Assembly (NCBI GenBank): GCA_944380925.1
Contig: CALWJD010000001.1
Coordinates: 1-64,000 of the forward strand
Source: UMGS1491 sp944380925
Lineage (GTDB): Bacteria > Bacillota > Clostridia > Oscillospirales > Acutalibacteraceae
Reading direction: 5' to 3'
DNA: 64,000 nucleotides
Both the position numbers and the translations under genes were made by a program. The notes beneath the pieces are model-generated. The model did not search any database, was not told the origin of the DNA, and saw only the letters and a list, made by a program, of their open reading frames with translations. Shown one piece after another: positions 1 through 8,360 of this stretch. The stretch's first letter is position 1, and the number at the start of each line of letters is the position of its first letter.

Positions 1-72
1 CTCCTTTAGAGGCGGCTAGTAGTACAGGGCTTCGCCCGTTAAAGAAATACCCCCAGCTAGGCTGGGGGATGC
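1..72. mobile_element. Probable end of an IS200/IS605-type element (window edge)
   Basis: Three small hairpins stand in a row: CCT-ttag-AGG near 3-12, GGGC-ttc-GCCC near 28-38 and a perfect 8-bp stem CCCCCAGC-tag-GCTGGGGG at about 50-68. This is the look of a subterminal IS200/IS605 end, which in TnpB-bearing elements is also the 3' scaffold of the guide RNA. The RhuM-like reading frame stops right beside it, at 73, as expected if the element landed in that gene. The transposase or tnpB would lie outside the window, so the assignment is inference. A plain terminator is the main alternative. Confidence 0.4.
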
Positions 73-258
73 TTATTCATCAACTTCATTTTCTTTAAAA
101 ATATTTTTTATGTGTTTCGTTATAACAGATCTATCTCGTGCGAAAAGTTCTGACATCTGATTTTGCGTCAGCCATACTGTTTCGTCTTCCAATTTAACGT
201 CCAATTTTACGTTTCCGTCTTGTGCTTTGAAAATTACTAATTCTGTTTTTTGCTCCAT
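73..258 (-). pseudogene. RhuM-family protein, N-terminal fragment
   Basis: This 61-residue fragment matches the start of RhuM-like 'virulence' proteins, which are common on Clostridial mobile elements. It has a short beta N-terminus (ELVIFKAQDG), then VWLTQNQMSELFARDRS and VITKHIKNIFKENEVDE, a phage-regulator-like winged helix. Full-length members run to roughly 330 residues, so about four fifths is missing. The frame ends where the tandem hairpins of the left edge begin. An AAGGAGA Shine-Dalgarno site precedes the ATG, so the 5' end is intact. It is the last gene of the prophage operon seen here and overlaps the end of the preceding membrane-protein gene. Confidence 0.65.
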
Positions 259-545
259 GAATTTCTGTTCTCCTTAAATTTGAATCTTGTTACCATATTA
301 GCTTTGCACGTCTTTTTATGCAAGCTCTTATCTCCTTTTTTCCAAGAAATTATTCCGCAAACGGCGAGAATCACTTGTACAAAATCAAGAAGTGCTCTGC
401 CATAAGTGCCTGATGTGAAGTCGAGAGTGCACCATAAAATATCTCCGATGAGCCAAATATAGAAACACCATATATTTTTCCGTATGTTTAGGACTGTACC
501 TGTTAGCGAAACCGCCGTTAAAGCCCATATTACGTTGTCTGTCAT
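237..545 (-). CDS. Small PnuC-like membrane protein of prophage
   Basis: This 102-residue protein has about three membrane helices (roughly residues 4-20, 26-42 and 50-68). The pattern NIRKNIWCFYIWLIGDILW resembles the start of PnuC nicotinamide-riboside transporters, and short forms of that kind occur in phages. Full PnuC has seven helices, so transport by this form alone is doubtful. The GGAGG site lies within the last codons of the terminase gene, and the two genes share ATGA, which points to translational coupling. The last 30 residues are charged and overlap the RhuM-like start. A holin-like or superinfection role cannot be excluded. Confidence 0.6.
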   Translation of the reverse strand: MTDNVIWALTAVSLTGTVLNIRKNIWCFYIWLIGDILWCTLDFTSGTYGRALLDFVQVILAVCGIISWKKGDKSLHKKTCKANMVTRFKFKENRNSWSKKQN

Positions 546-1114
546 TTTTTCCTCCGTGCTGTAAGAAGTAACTCCATAGTATTGTCTTGCGGTGTATCTG
601 AAAAGTCGGTGGTACAGTTTTGCTTGACGATATCAAAAATTTCATACCACAGCAAGTTTGCTTGTTTTTGGAATGATATGCTCATTTGTACAAACGGATT
701 CGCTATTGCCGCACCTGTTGTCGGATGCTTGCCCAAAAACCCGAATTTGCTGATTGCTTCTTCACATTGAATGTATCTTGCAAACGCCTGAGCGTAGGAT
801 TCCACAAGCCTTGGGTTTACGAATTTATCGCATTTTCGCTTTTGAAGCCAGACCCAAGTTTCCTCGAAAATTTTATCTGCACCGAGGGTTTCACCGCTTT
901 TTTGTAATGAGCTCAAGTATTCGCTTGGTTTTGGAATTTCCTCGCCTTGAAGTTCTACTCCGTCCGAAAAATCATCTGCTTCAAAATCTGTATCGAAATC
1001 ATCTGCATTTAAAATTCGTGCAGCCACACCCGAGGAAATTTTGTCTACCAATGGGTCAGGCTTATCTCCGGCTCTAACCCTGCGTCCGCCTCTGTATGTC
1101 CCGTCTTTTGCCAT
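542..1114 (-). CDS. Phage terminase small subunit, P27 family
   Basis: This 190-residue protein begins MAKDGTYRGGRRVRAG, a hallmark opening of P27-type small terminases. These recognise packaging sites on phage DNA and recruit the large subunit. The helical C-terminal half (QAFARYIQCEEAISKFG, then NPFVQMSISFQKQ) also fits the family. The frame is open to 1234, but the start at 1114 is preferred: it has an AAAGGAGTGG site 7 bases upstream and matches the family N-terminus. The large subunit is not in the window and would be expected to the left, beyond the probable insertion. It is coupled to the PnuC-like gene downstream. Confidence 0.88.
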   Translation of the reverse strand: MAKDGTYRGGRRVRAGDKPDPLVDKISSGVAARILNADDFDTDFEADDFSDGVELQGEEIPKPSEYLSSLQKSGETLGADKIFEETWVWLQKRKCDKFVNPRLVESYAQAFARYIQCEEAISKFGFLGKHPTTGAAIANPFVQMSISFQKQANLLWYEIFDIVKQNCTTDFSDTPQDNTMELLLTARRKK

Positions 1115-1228
1115 TTTTACCACTCCTTTATCTATAATTTGGTTAATACCCTGTTTGAATCGGACTTTTTTTGCGTGTCGCCCCACGCCCGTTGTTTTTT
1201 TCGTCTGCCGTAGAGATTTTGATTCCCC

Positions 1229-1275
1229 CGCCAAAAATTAAACTCCTAAGCTATAAAACTTAGGGGTTTTATTTT
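1229..1275 (-). terminator. Bidirectional hairpin terminator
   Basis: AAACTCCTAAG pairs with CTTAGGGGTTT (11 bp with one G-U pair) around an 8-base loop, with T-rich tails on both strands. It separates the 104-residue gene from the small terminase and may reduce read-through between early and packaging genes. Confidence 0.55.
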
Positions 1276-1280
1276 TTTCT

Positions 1281-1595
1281 TTAAAATTTTACTAATGACG
1301 TGTACCTTGCGTAGTTGTAGCCTTCGGAGTTTACCAACAGCGCCTCGTCTTTTCTTGTTTCGTCCTTGAAAAGAAAACACCTCACTGTTCCATCTTCCTC
1401 TGTGCCACACCAATCTGTTATTTCTTTTATCAGGTCATTGTCTTCGAGGAGGTGTTCAATCAGATGTTCGTAGTCCTCGTGGTGTAATACACGCATCCCG
1501 ACAACTTTAAAGTTTAGTTTTGCTGCGAAGTGTCTTCTCTCGTCCTCCAAAAGCGCAGCTCTATTTGCAGCCTTTCTTGAAAAAAATCCTAACAT
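1281..1595 (-). CDS. Hypothetical prophage protein (104 aa)
   Basis: I do not recognise this protein. The N-terminus is basic and aromatic (MLGFFSRKAANRAALL). The rest is a compact acidic alpha/beta sequence with HHEDYEHLIEHLLEDNDL in the middle and alternating strands at the end (EALLVNSEGYNYARYTSLV). There is no signal peptide. AAAGGAG stands 7 bases before the ATG, and a plausible promoter lies at 1639-1667. It sits between the HNH nuclease and the terminase, a position often held by small packaging-linked proteins, but no function can be assigned. Confidence 0.7.
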   Translation of the reverse strand: MLGFFSRKAANRAALLEDERRHFAAKLNFKVVGMRVLHHEDYEHLIEHLLEDNDLIKEITDWCGTEEDGTVRCFLFKDETRKDEALLVNSEGYNYARYTSLVKF

Positions 1596-1638
1596 ATTAA
1601 AACTCCTTTGTTTGATTTTGTACCTTTGCGGTAGTCAT

Positions 1639-1667
1639 ATATTACCTCTACCAAACCACACCATCAA
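1639..1667 (-). promoter_or_regulatory. Possible sigma-A promoter in 1596-1815
   Basis: Read on the minus strand, TTGATG (1662-1667) and TAATAT (1639-1644) are 17 bases apart, upstream of the 104-residue gene. The rest of the 220-base gap 1596-1815 holds no convincing gene on either strand. Confidence 0.35.
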
Positions 1668-1815
1668 GTTAATATTGTACTTTTTGGGGTAGAATAAAAC
1701 CGCATGTTTACTGCGTTTTAAGGCATTAGTACACAAGAAAGGAGAGAGGGAATTTGCATGCCATTTTATTGATTAAATTGAAAATTTTTCCATTAGTTGC
1801 TACTTGGTTTTGGAT

Positions 1816-2169
1816 TCATCCCCAACGACCACCTTCGGTAGCTGTAATCTTTGAGTGACAACTCTTACATAAACTCATTAAATTTTCCTCGTTATGTGTT
1901 CCGCCTTTTGATAGAGGAATGATGTGATGTACTTCCTCCACAGCTTTTAAAATATTCTTTCGCTCACAGAGTTCACACACCGGGTGTTCTTTGATGTATA
2001 GCTGACGTATCCTTCGCCATCTGTTGCTGTATCTTTTGTAGGTATTCGGATCTCGTTGATACTTGTTGTAGTGCTTCATAACAATTTTGCTGTGTTTTTC
2101 GCAGTATCGATTTTCTGTAAGCTTAGCACATCCGCTGAATCTACACGGACTTTTTGGTTTCTTTGGCAT
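1816..2169 (-). CDS. HNH endonuclease (phage packaging type)
   Basis: This 117-residue HNH protein has paired zinc-binding cysteines (CRFSGC and CEKH near the N-terminus, CELC at the domain start, CKSCH at the end). The catalytic block is VHHIIPLSKGGTHNEENLMSLC. Small HNH nucleases beside the terminase are usual in Siphovirus-type genomes, where they assist genome cutting during packaging. The ATG at 2169 (MPKKPKS) is preferred because its GGAGG lies 9 bases away; the in-frame ATG two codons earlier would sit only 3 bases from it. It is distinct from the homing-type HNH at 10867-11298. Confidence 0.88.
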   Translation of the reverse strand: MPKKPKSPCRFSGCAKLTENRYCEKHSKIVMKHYNKYQRDPNTYKRYSNRWRRIRQLYIKEHPVCELCERKNILKAVEEVHHIIPLSKGGTHNEENLMSLCKSCHSKITATEGGRWG

Positions 2170-2279
2170 AATCATTTACCTCCACATAAGTTAGACCTCC
2201 ACAATGCTCTGTGAAGGTCTTTATTACAATTTCTCTAATTATAATGCTATCAGAATGCAAACATGGTTTTCTATGGTTT

Positions 2280-2687
2280 TTAGTGGCTTGTTTTAATTTT
2301 ACCAAGAGCTTTATTGTGTAAACGATGAACCCAACTTAAATCATAACTCATCGCCACAGCAATCTGCTCCCAAGTTCTAAAACACAGGTATCTTAGCTCA
2401 AGTAAAGTTTGATATTCAGGGTTTTTAACTTGTTTTATCAGCGGCACAATATCCTTCTTTAAATCAACAAGTCTATCGATTTCTTCATCAATTTCATTTT
2501 CTAAATCGATTATCTTAACGATAACACCCTCCATTTTTTGTTTGTTGCTGTTACCTGAATAAGGTGTATCACTAAGAGTTGATGTGGCTTTTTCTGCCAG
2601 TTCTCTCAGGCTTTGCACCTGTTCAAGTTTACTGTTTATCCTTTGGTCGATTCGGTATGCTTGTGATAAATATTCCTTTATGGTCAT
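2280..2687 (-). CDS. DUF1492/ArpU-like phage transcriptional regulator
   Basis: This 135-residue helical protein has an N-terminal coiled coil (EQVQSLRELAEKATS, then IDLENEIDEEIDRLVDLKKDI). Its C-terminal sigma-70 region-4-like helix-turn-helix reads YLCFRTWEQIAVAMSYDLSWVHRLHNKAL. Proteins of this type close the early region of many Firmicute prophages and switch on late genes. Its place between the replication module and the terminase fits that role, but the target promoter is not identified here. ATGs and spacing show it belongs to the same leftward transcription unit. Confidence 0.78.
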   Translation of the reverse strand: MTIKEYLSQAYRIDQRINSKLEQVQSLRELAEKATSTLSDTPYSGNSNKQKMEGVIVKIIDLENEIDEEIDRLVDLKKDIVPLIKQVKNPEYQTLLELRYLCFRTWEQIAVAMSYDLSWVHRLHNKALGKIKTSH

Positions 2688-2795
2688 AAAGTTATCCTCC
2701 GTAAAATTACAAAATTTAAAATATATTTGAATTCTTCAGCTTTGTAATTTGTACTGTGTAACTTTGTGTTTTGTTCTTTGTACTTTGAGGTGTTT

Positions 2796-3083
2796 TTATT
2801 CCGGCATCACTCCTTTCAAGATTTCTTCGACTTCTTCAAGGTTTGTCACTTTAAATGCCATGCCTTTTGCATTTCGTATCTTCTCGATAGTGATTTCTTG
2901 AAGTTTTGAGAGTTTTCCTTTTTCAGTTTTAACTTCAAAAGCCACAAATTTTCCTTTGTAGCAAACGATAATATCGGGAATACCAGATGTTCCGTACAAA
3001 CCGCCATGTTCCTTGAATGCAAAGCATCCGGGCAGGCTTTTTAAATGTTTTAATATTTTATTTGTTATTGCTTTTTCTTTCAT
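2796..3083 (-). CDS. VRR-NUC domain nuclease
   Basis: This 95-residue protein is nearly a bare VRR-NUC domain, a PD-(D/E)XK-type nuclease fold found alone in phages. Visible motifs are KEHGGLYGTSGIPDIIVC (the invariant G-x-PD), KFVAFEVKTEKGKLSKLQ (E-x-K catalytic pair) and a final MAFKVTNLEEVEEIL. Such proteins probably process branched or replicating phage DNA. It lies next to the primase/helicase, as in many Firmicute prophage replication modules. Confidence 0.9.
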   Translation of the reverse strand: MKEKAITNKILKHLKSLPGCFAFKEHGGLYGTSGIPDIIVCYKGKFVAFEVKTEKGKLSKLQEITIEKIRNAKGMAFKVTNLEEVEEILKGVMPE

Positions 3084-3104
3084 TTTTTCACCTCATGCAC
3101 TTGT

Positions 3105-3331
3105 GGTAACCACCAGTAGCCACGAGTAACCACGATTTTTTGAAAAATGGCTACCCTTTAAAACCCAGTAATAATGCCAATGTTGATTACATTGGTAACC
3201 ATAGTAACCATAATTATAGTTATATACATATTTATAGGACTTTTTATATTCAAAACCAAAAATTACTACTTAATATAAAACTCTATAATATATAGGGGGT
3301 GTGTAAAAAAAACGTGGCTACGTGGCTACCA
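3105..3331. repeat. Iteron-like GTARCCA repeats in an AT-rich gap
   Basis: At least eight copies of GTAACCA or GTAGCCA, counting both strands, cluster in the gene-free 260-base stretch 3084-3343. They begin at about 3106, 3116, 3126, 3148 (reverse), 3195, 3203, 3314 (reverse) and 3322 (reverse). Between them is a very AT-rich segment (about 3210-3300). The layout resembles a replication origin or a multi-site operator next to the primase-helicase gene. The repeats are too short and uneven for CRISPR. Confidence 0.45.
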
Positions 3332-3343
3332 TGCTAAAAATGG

Positions 3344-6220
3344 CTAAACTAAGGGATTTGTATCACTTTCGATTTCTTCATCGGTAGCCTCTTTTATACA
3401 AAAACATCTCTGATTTATTCCGTTTATCTTTTTTTGTACTTGTGTTCTATCGATTCCACGATTATCTTTTTTACATTCAATAAACCCTCTATCTTTAAAT
3501 CCGCGAGTCACTTTCGAATAATCAAATCCATTTTCTTTGAGCGCTTGTCTCAACACATTTGGTATAATATACACTCGTCCTTTTTCAAATTTGCCGTAAC
3601 AAGGTGTGCTATCGGGAGAAAACCTGTTTTTATTGCTCGCTATCCAGCCCATAACAAAGTCCCACGCTCTATTTACCGTGTCCGCTTTTTGAAGTTCCTT
3701 GCAGTTTTTCAGAATCTGAGTACCAAGTTCTACTCTTTCACTCCATGCTTCATTTTTTGGAGTGTTAAATACCGAAATTTCCGCATAATAGTCACCCAAA
3801 CACACCGCAGACACGTTATCAAGCTGTGCTCTCGGTACTTCAAAATCACACTTGAAATCTATTTCTTTAAGTAGTTTTTTATAATCCTCCTTAGCAATCT
3901 TCTCACTTATATTGTTGATTATAAACTCTATGAATTCCTTCCCGGCAAGTGCGTAATTACCGCCGCTTATGGTGTGTACATCATGTGCAAAGCTAACTTT
4001 CTCAACAGGCTTTCCGTAAAGCTCCAAAACCCTCGTTATAGCCCCATCGTTACTGGATTCATTGCTCATCGGCTGCTCACCTGAAGTCAACATAATGCTT
4101 TGCCACGAAAGCACACTCTGCATACCGCCTGTTTTACTGCCACGAAGCCGACCGAATCCGTTCGCTAAACCATACACAATCTTCTCAACAGAAATTTTGT
4201 GTTCATTTAAAACTTGAAGTTCATCAATCGCAAAGGGCAAATGCTTAAGAGTTCCCGCCATACGTTCCAAACCCACACTCGTGGCATTAAAACTGCCCAT
4301 AAGTTTTGCGGGATCTCCCCAAACGCTCACAGCGAACTTTATAACCGCAGTTTTTCCGCTTTGAGAGTCGTGCCAAATGTGTATGAAAAATACTCTGTTT
4401 TCAAGCAACTTCAAAAGTGGCGAGGCAAACGAAGCACTTATTATGAACCTCGCAAATGGATTTTTTCTGATCTTTGCAGCATACTTTTTCCAAAGCTCCA
4501 AGTCACCACGGGGTACAGTACCTTGAGATATTGCATCAACTTCGCTCATCTCGGACTCAAACACAATATTTCCATTCACTTTGTACGGAAAAAATGAAGA
4601 ACTATTAAGCCAACCGACTCTTGATATTGACTTTATGAGAGGGATAACATTCAAATTTGCATTCTCATAATCGCTAAGATAAGCCACTATATCCGCAGCA
4701 TTTTTCGAAGATACGGGCAGTCCCGAGTCTGCGTACTTAATTATCGAAGTTCGATTAAACACACTCGAGCGAGGTGCTATAAGCTTTTTCCAATGTCCGT
4801 CTCTAAAGAAACTAAGTTCTATTTTTTCGATTCCGTCATCAAAGTTTTCCAGTCTTTTAGTAATCACGATCGGACAGATGCACACACCAAGCAACTCATC
4901 GGAATTCGTACCACGAACAATCTTTTGAATGCCTTGTTTCATAGACACTTTCCAACCCAACGGAACAACCGCACCGCTTAAATTTATGCCTTTCAATTCT
5001 ATTTTTGGCAAACTTTCCTGATTAGCACTATCATCTTTTTTCTTGCTCTCAAAACGAACAGCTTTTTCAAAATCTCTGAGATTTACTTTGCCTTTGAGTT
5101 TTGACTTAAGTCTTGCGTACTCTGACGGTAGATTCAGCTTTGCCCAAGCACATAGTTTTAGGTTTTCTTTTGACAAAATCTCATCAGCACTGATTTTATC
5201 ACTCGAAATTATCTCCGATATTCGCTCCTCAAAACTCGGAAGTCCGTAAACAATCGGGGCTTTAACAGGGCGGTTCTTGCCACAATCAAAATTAAGATTT
5301 TCACGAATAAACTCACAAGTATGAGGCTTGTTTTCCTGAATTGCACGCTGAATCTTACGTTCGGTTTCATCAAAACTGTATTTCGGGTAACTTCTGCTAA
5401 ACTCATGAATCGCATTCGATGAGTTCTTAAGAGGTGCTAAATTCGTTGTCATAGCGTGCCACAGAGGTTCGGGAAGTTGCTTGGAATTGTCGACACAATA
5501 TTTTATAAACCCACAATTATTTACAACTTTTTTGATACCTTGTGCATCTTTAGCAAATGGTGCAAGTAAATCGTTACAATGTACATTTTCGCTAAAATCG
5601 GTTAGTGCGTATCGATTTAAATCACTTTCAATAATCTCACAGTTCATGCCATTTTTAAGTTTATGATTAATCGTACCCGGAACTCTCAGAATTCTTGCCA
5701 AATCATATACATTGTCAAGTTTCCAGCCATGCTTTTTCGCTTCGCCATTTACGTACTTCCCAAAGCCCTTAAATATGGACGATATATTTTTTCTGTCGCT
5801 CTCATTTTTAATTATGGATGGCTTATCAAGAAGCCAATAACTATGTATTCCGTTGCCCGAATTTACGATAATACTTGGTTTAATCTTTAAACTATGCAAA
5901 AAGTCTGTCGCCTCAATGACACTTGACGGCAGAAATGTTTGTGCATGAGCATCGCCCTTAACATCAATATCAGCGTAGAGGGCAGTAATGCCCAAGATGT
6001 CTTTTTCGCTACCTCTTTGACCATTTGGAAGAACTTTATTTCTAAGCCCAACCCCAAAAAATACATTCGTTTTCTTTCCCAAATTCTCCGCCGTTTTCGA
6101 TATTTTTTCTATTTCCGTGCATTTAAACCAACGTGTTTTTCGGTCGGGAAGAGTTGTGATTGTGATGTATCCACCGCTACAACCTTTATATATTTCTCTT
6201 AAAAAATTCTGAGTATTCAT
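3344..6220 (-). CDS. Phage primase-polymerase / DUF927 helicase
   Basis: This 958-residue replication protein has two parts. The N-terminal part carries archaeo-eukaryotic primase-like motifs: YADIDVKGD at about 82-90 (metal-binding D-x-D) and SGNGIHSYW at about 121-129. The C-terminal half is a DUF927-type helicase with a variant Walker A, HDSQSGKT (about 617-624), and Walker B LPFAIDE (about 661-667). It would prime and unwind phage DNA at the origin. The start at 6220 is chosen because GAGGAGGGG precedes it by 5 bases; the open frame upstream lacks a site. The glycine that opens Walker A is replaced by His-Asp, as seen in some DUF927 proteins. Iteron-like repeats lie just beyond its 3' end. 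Confidence 0.85.
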   Translation of the reverse strand: MNTQNFLREIYKGCSGGYITITTLPDRKTRWFKCTEIEKISKTAENLGKKTNVFFGVGLRNKVLPNGQRGSEKDILGITALYADIDVKGDAHAQTFLPSSVIEATDFLHSLKIKPSIIVNSGNGIHSYWLLDKPSIIKNESDRKNISSIFKGFGKYVNGEAKKHGWKLDNVYDLARILRVPGTINHKLKNGMNCEIIESDLNRYALTDFSENVHCNDLLAPFAKDAQGIKKVVNNCGFIKYCVDNSKQLPEPLWHAMTTNLAPLKNSSNAIHEFSRSYPKYSFDETERKIQRAIQENKPHTCEFIRENLNFDCGKNRPVKAPIVYGLPSFEERISEIISSDKISADEILSKENLKLCAWAKLNLPSEYARLKSKLKGKVNLRDFEKAVRFESKKKDDSANQESLPKIELKGINLSGAVVPLGWKVSMKQGIQKIVRGTNSDELLGVCICPIVITKRLENFDDGIEKIELSFFRDGHWKKLIAPRSSVFNRTSIIKYADSGLPVSSKNAADIVAYLSDYENANLNVIPLIKSISRVGWLNSSSFFPYKVNGNIVFESEMSEVDAISQGTVPRGDLELWKKYAAKIRKNPFARFIISASFASPLLKLLENRVFFIHIWHDSQSGKTAVIKFAVSVWGDPAKLMGSFNATSVGLERMAGTLKHLPFAIDELQVLNEHKISVEKIVYGLANGFGRLRGSKTGGMQSVLSWQSIMLTSGEQPMSNESSNDGAITRVLELYGKPVEKVSFAHDVHTISGGNYALAGKEFIEFIINNISEKIAKEDYKKLLKEIDFKCDFEVPRAQLDNVSAVCLGDYYAEISVFNTPKNEAWSERVELGTQILKNCKELQKADTVNRAWDFVMGWIASNKNRFSPDSTPCYGKFEKGRVYIIPNVLRQALKENGFDYSKVTRGFKDRGFIECKKDNRGIDRTQVQKKINGINQRCFCIKEATDEEIESDTNPLV

Positions 6221-6380
6221 ATTTTCCCCTCCTCGTGGTTGCCGGGCTTCTCTTAATTTTTTCAATTACCGAAAGAATATACATTTCTTTCTTGCGGTTT
6301 TCCTCGTCAGTTATATTTTTAATTGCTTGATATGCCGTCAAATCGTAGTATCCTTCGGCATTTTTTAATCCTAAATCCAT
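6186..6380 (-). CDS. Small prophage protein (64 aa)
   Basis: This is a short, charged and probably helical protein (LTAYQAIKNITDEENRKKEMYI). GGAGG stands 8 bases before the ATG. It starts three bases after the polymerase stop and overlaps the primase start by 35 bases, so translation of the three genes is likely coupled. Small proteins at this place are common in replication modules of this kind, but their role is unknown to me. Confidence 0.65.
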   Translation of the reverse strand: MDLGLKNAEGYYDLTAYQAIKNITDEENRKKEMYILSVIEKIKRSPATTRRGKYEYSEFFKRNI

Positions 6381-6383
6381 GAA

Positions 6384-8360
6384 TTAATCCTCCAAATCTT
6401 TAAGTGTTCCGAATGTTTTTCCAACCGCTCCTTCTGCCACCAAAGGCACATCAAAATCGAGGAATGGCTTTTCTTCCATACATTTTTTAATAAAATTGAC
6501 TGCCTCGTTCAATTTGCCTTCCGGGAGTTCGAAGACCAGTTCATCGTGAACCTGCAGTATGGGTCTTAGCCACATTCGTTCGTTAAGTCCCTTCAAAATT
6601 TTAGTAATTGCGATTTTTAAAATATCTGCGGCAGTACCTTGAATTAGTGTATTTAAGGCACAACGCTGTGCAAAGCTCTTTTTACCCCAATCAGCCGAAT
6701 TGATGCTCGGTAAATACCGCCTTCTTCCTAGATACGTTTCCGAATACCCACGAATAGAGGCATTTGTTTTGACTTTTCTTTGCCACGTTTCAAGCTCCTT
6801 GTATCCGGCTTTTAAGTTCCCGATTATCTCGGTGCAATCTTCCAAGCTCTTGTCGAGCCCTGCTTTAAACTTCAAAGTTCGCTGCAAACCCCTTGGAAAC
6901 AAACCATAAAACACACCAAAATTACAGTTTTTTGCGATTGTTCTTCGTTCTTTGTAATGCGGAGTGTTTTTATCAACAGCTTGATTAAACGGAATATTGA
7001 ATATAACCGAAGTTGTCTGTGCGTGTATATCTCCGCCACTTCTATACGTTTCTAGCATTTTCTCATCACGGCAATAAAAAGCACCAACTCTAAGTTCTAT
7101 TTGAGAAAAATCAAGTGACAATAACACTTTTCCGTCATCCGCACGAATAAAATTTCTAACACCAATCGGATCATTGTCTTTCCGGGGACAATTTTGAAGA
7201 TTTGCGTTACGGCTTGCAAAGCGACCTGTCTGTGTTGCAAGCGGCATTAAATCCGGGTGTATACGGTTTGTGCTACTGTTTAAAAACTTCAAGTACCCGT
7301 CAATGTACGTGGATTTTAACTTATTCCATTTGCGATAGTCCTTAATCATATCAAATAGGGGGGCGAGCTCAGGTCTATTCTTTTTACACCACTCAGAGAG
7401 CAGAATCATAGCCTCATCATCTGCGGCTTCACCTAGTTTTTCAGTGGTTTTAAGAACGGGCAGTCCTAAAGTTTTATACAAATAATCCTTGAATGCTTTA
7501 GTCCCGGCATTTGCACCGATGTCGATATTTCCGATTGTAAGATGTATATCTTCTTTAAGCTGATTTATTTGGTCTTGAGCCTCTTCGCCTTTCGACTGCA
7601 TAAGTTCCACGTCAAGCGGTATTCCGTTATATTTCATCAAACCAACATACACCGCTGTGAGAGATTCGATATTTTCCACGATGTATCTATGTTTTGGAAG
7701 ATTTTTATCAAACCAATTATTAAACAGGTGATAAAGCCTCAAAGCATAGTCTGAATCCGCACAAGCGTATCTGATAGTTTCAGAGTCTTCAGAATCCAGC
7801 TCATCGAAGCAGGCGGAGCCTGCACCCGAACCGCACGCTATATCATTCCCTTTGTTTACACTTTTCGCCTGCGACACCACTTCGCTAAAAGTCGGCAGTT
7901 CGACCTTTAAAAGTTCGGGTACCAATTTTTTAAGTCCGCAGTCATTTAGTTTCCTGAATTCCGTGTGTGTTTTAAGTGTCATTTGTGCAGCGGACAGAGT
8001 ATCATAAATCTTGCATTTTGGAATAAATCCCAAAGCGTAGAAAAACATCGTTTCAAACGCAGCGTTATGAATTACCACGGTCTTATTTTCGTTTAATAAA
8101 ATGTTGTTCTTTATCCACTCAAATGTCCCCACAAAGTCAGCATTTCTGCCGACCTTGTGATTAAACGGAACATAAATCCCCGTACCTTTCACAACCGAAA
8201 AACTTATCCCCGTGATACTCGATTTGTGGGCATCGAGCGAGGCTTTGTCATCATCACGAAACGATGGAAGTGGGGAGGTTTCAATATCCAAAGCTAAAAG
8301 TTTATGATTTCCGATATACTCGTGTATTCCTTGGCTATTTAAAGCCGATTTGTAACTCAT
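6384..8360 (-). CDS. Family A DNA polymerase (phage type)
   Basis: This 658-residue polymerase I-like enzyme has an N-terminal 3'-5' exonuclease domain and no 5' nuclease. Exonuclease motif I is LALDIETSP (D25, E27), and the HNAAFETMFF segment follows. Polymerase motif A is DFSQIELR (D417), motif B runs R472 to G486 (RRTIAKNCNFGVFYG), and motif C is QVHDELVFE near residue 605. All catalytic residues are present, so it should replicate phage DNA. A Gly/Ser/Glu-rich insertion near residues 170-195 interrupts the exonuclease domain and may be a loop. Its ATG overlaps the stop of the gene upstream by 4 bases. Confidence 0.95.
   Translation of the reverse strand: MSYKSALNSQGIHEYIGNHKLLALDIETSPLPSFRDDDKASLDAHKSSITGISFSVVKGTGIYVPFNHKVGRNADFVGTFEWIKNNILLNENKTVVIHNAAFETMFFYALGFIPKCKIYDTLSAAQMTLKTHTEFRKLNDCGLKKLVPELLKVELPTFSEVVSQAKSVNKGNDIACGSGAGSACFDELDSEDSETIRYACADSDYALRLYHLFNNWFDKNLPKHRYIVENIESLTAVYVGLMKYNGIPLDVELMQSKGEEAQDQINQLKEDIHLTIGNIDIGANAGTKAFKDYLYKTLGLPVLKTTEKLGEAADDEAMILLSEWCKKNRPELAPLFDMIKDYRKWNKLKSTYIDGYLKFLNSSTNRIHPDLMPLATQTGRFASRNANLQNCPRKDNDPIGVRNFIRADDGKVLLSLDFSQIELRVGAFYCRDEKMLETYRSGGDIHAQTTSVIFNIPFNQAVDKNTPHYKERRTIAKNCNFGVFYGLFPRGLQRTLKFKAGLDKSLEDCTEIIGNLKAGYKELETWQRKVKTNASIRGYSETYLGRRRYLPSINSADWGKKSFAQRCALNTLIQGTAADILKIAITKILKGLNERMWLRPILQVHDELVFELPEGKLNEAVNFIKKCMEEKPFLDFDVPLVAEGAVGKTFGTLKDLED

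Noticed and set aside
1115..1234. Extra 40 N-terminal residues of the small terminase
   Set aside because: The internal ATG at 1114 has a good ribosome-binding site and matches the family start; the upstream part is leader sequence.
3105..3331. Repeats considered as a CRISPR array
   Set aside because: The units are only seven bases, lie on both strands and have irregular spacing; no cas genes are near.
3434..3874. 146-residue plus-strand frame antisense to the primase gene
   Set aside because: It lies wholly inside a well-supported gene on the other strand, has no ribosome-binding site and no recognisable motif.
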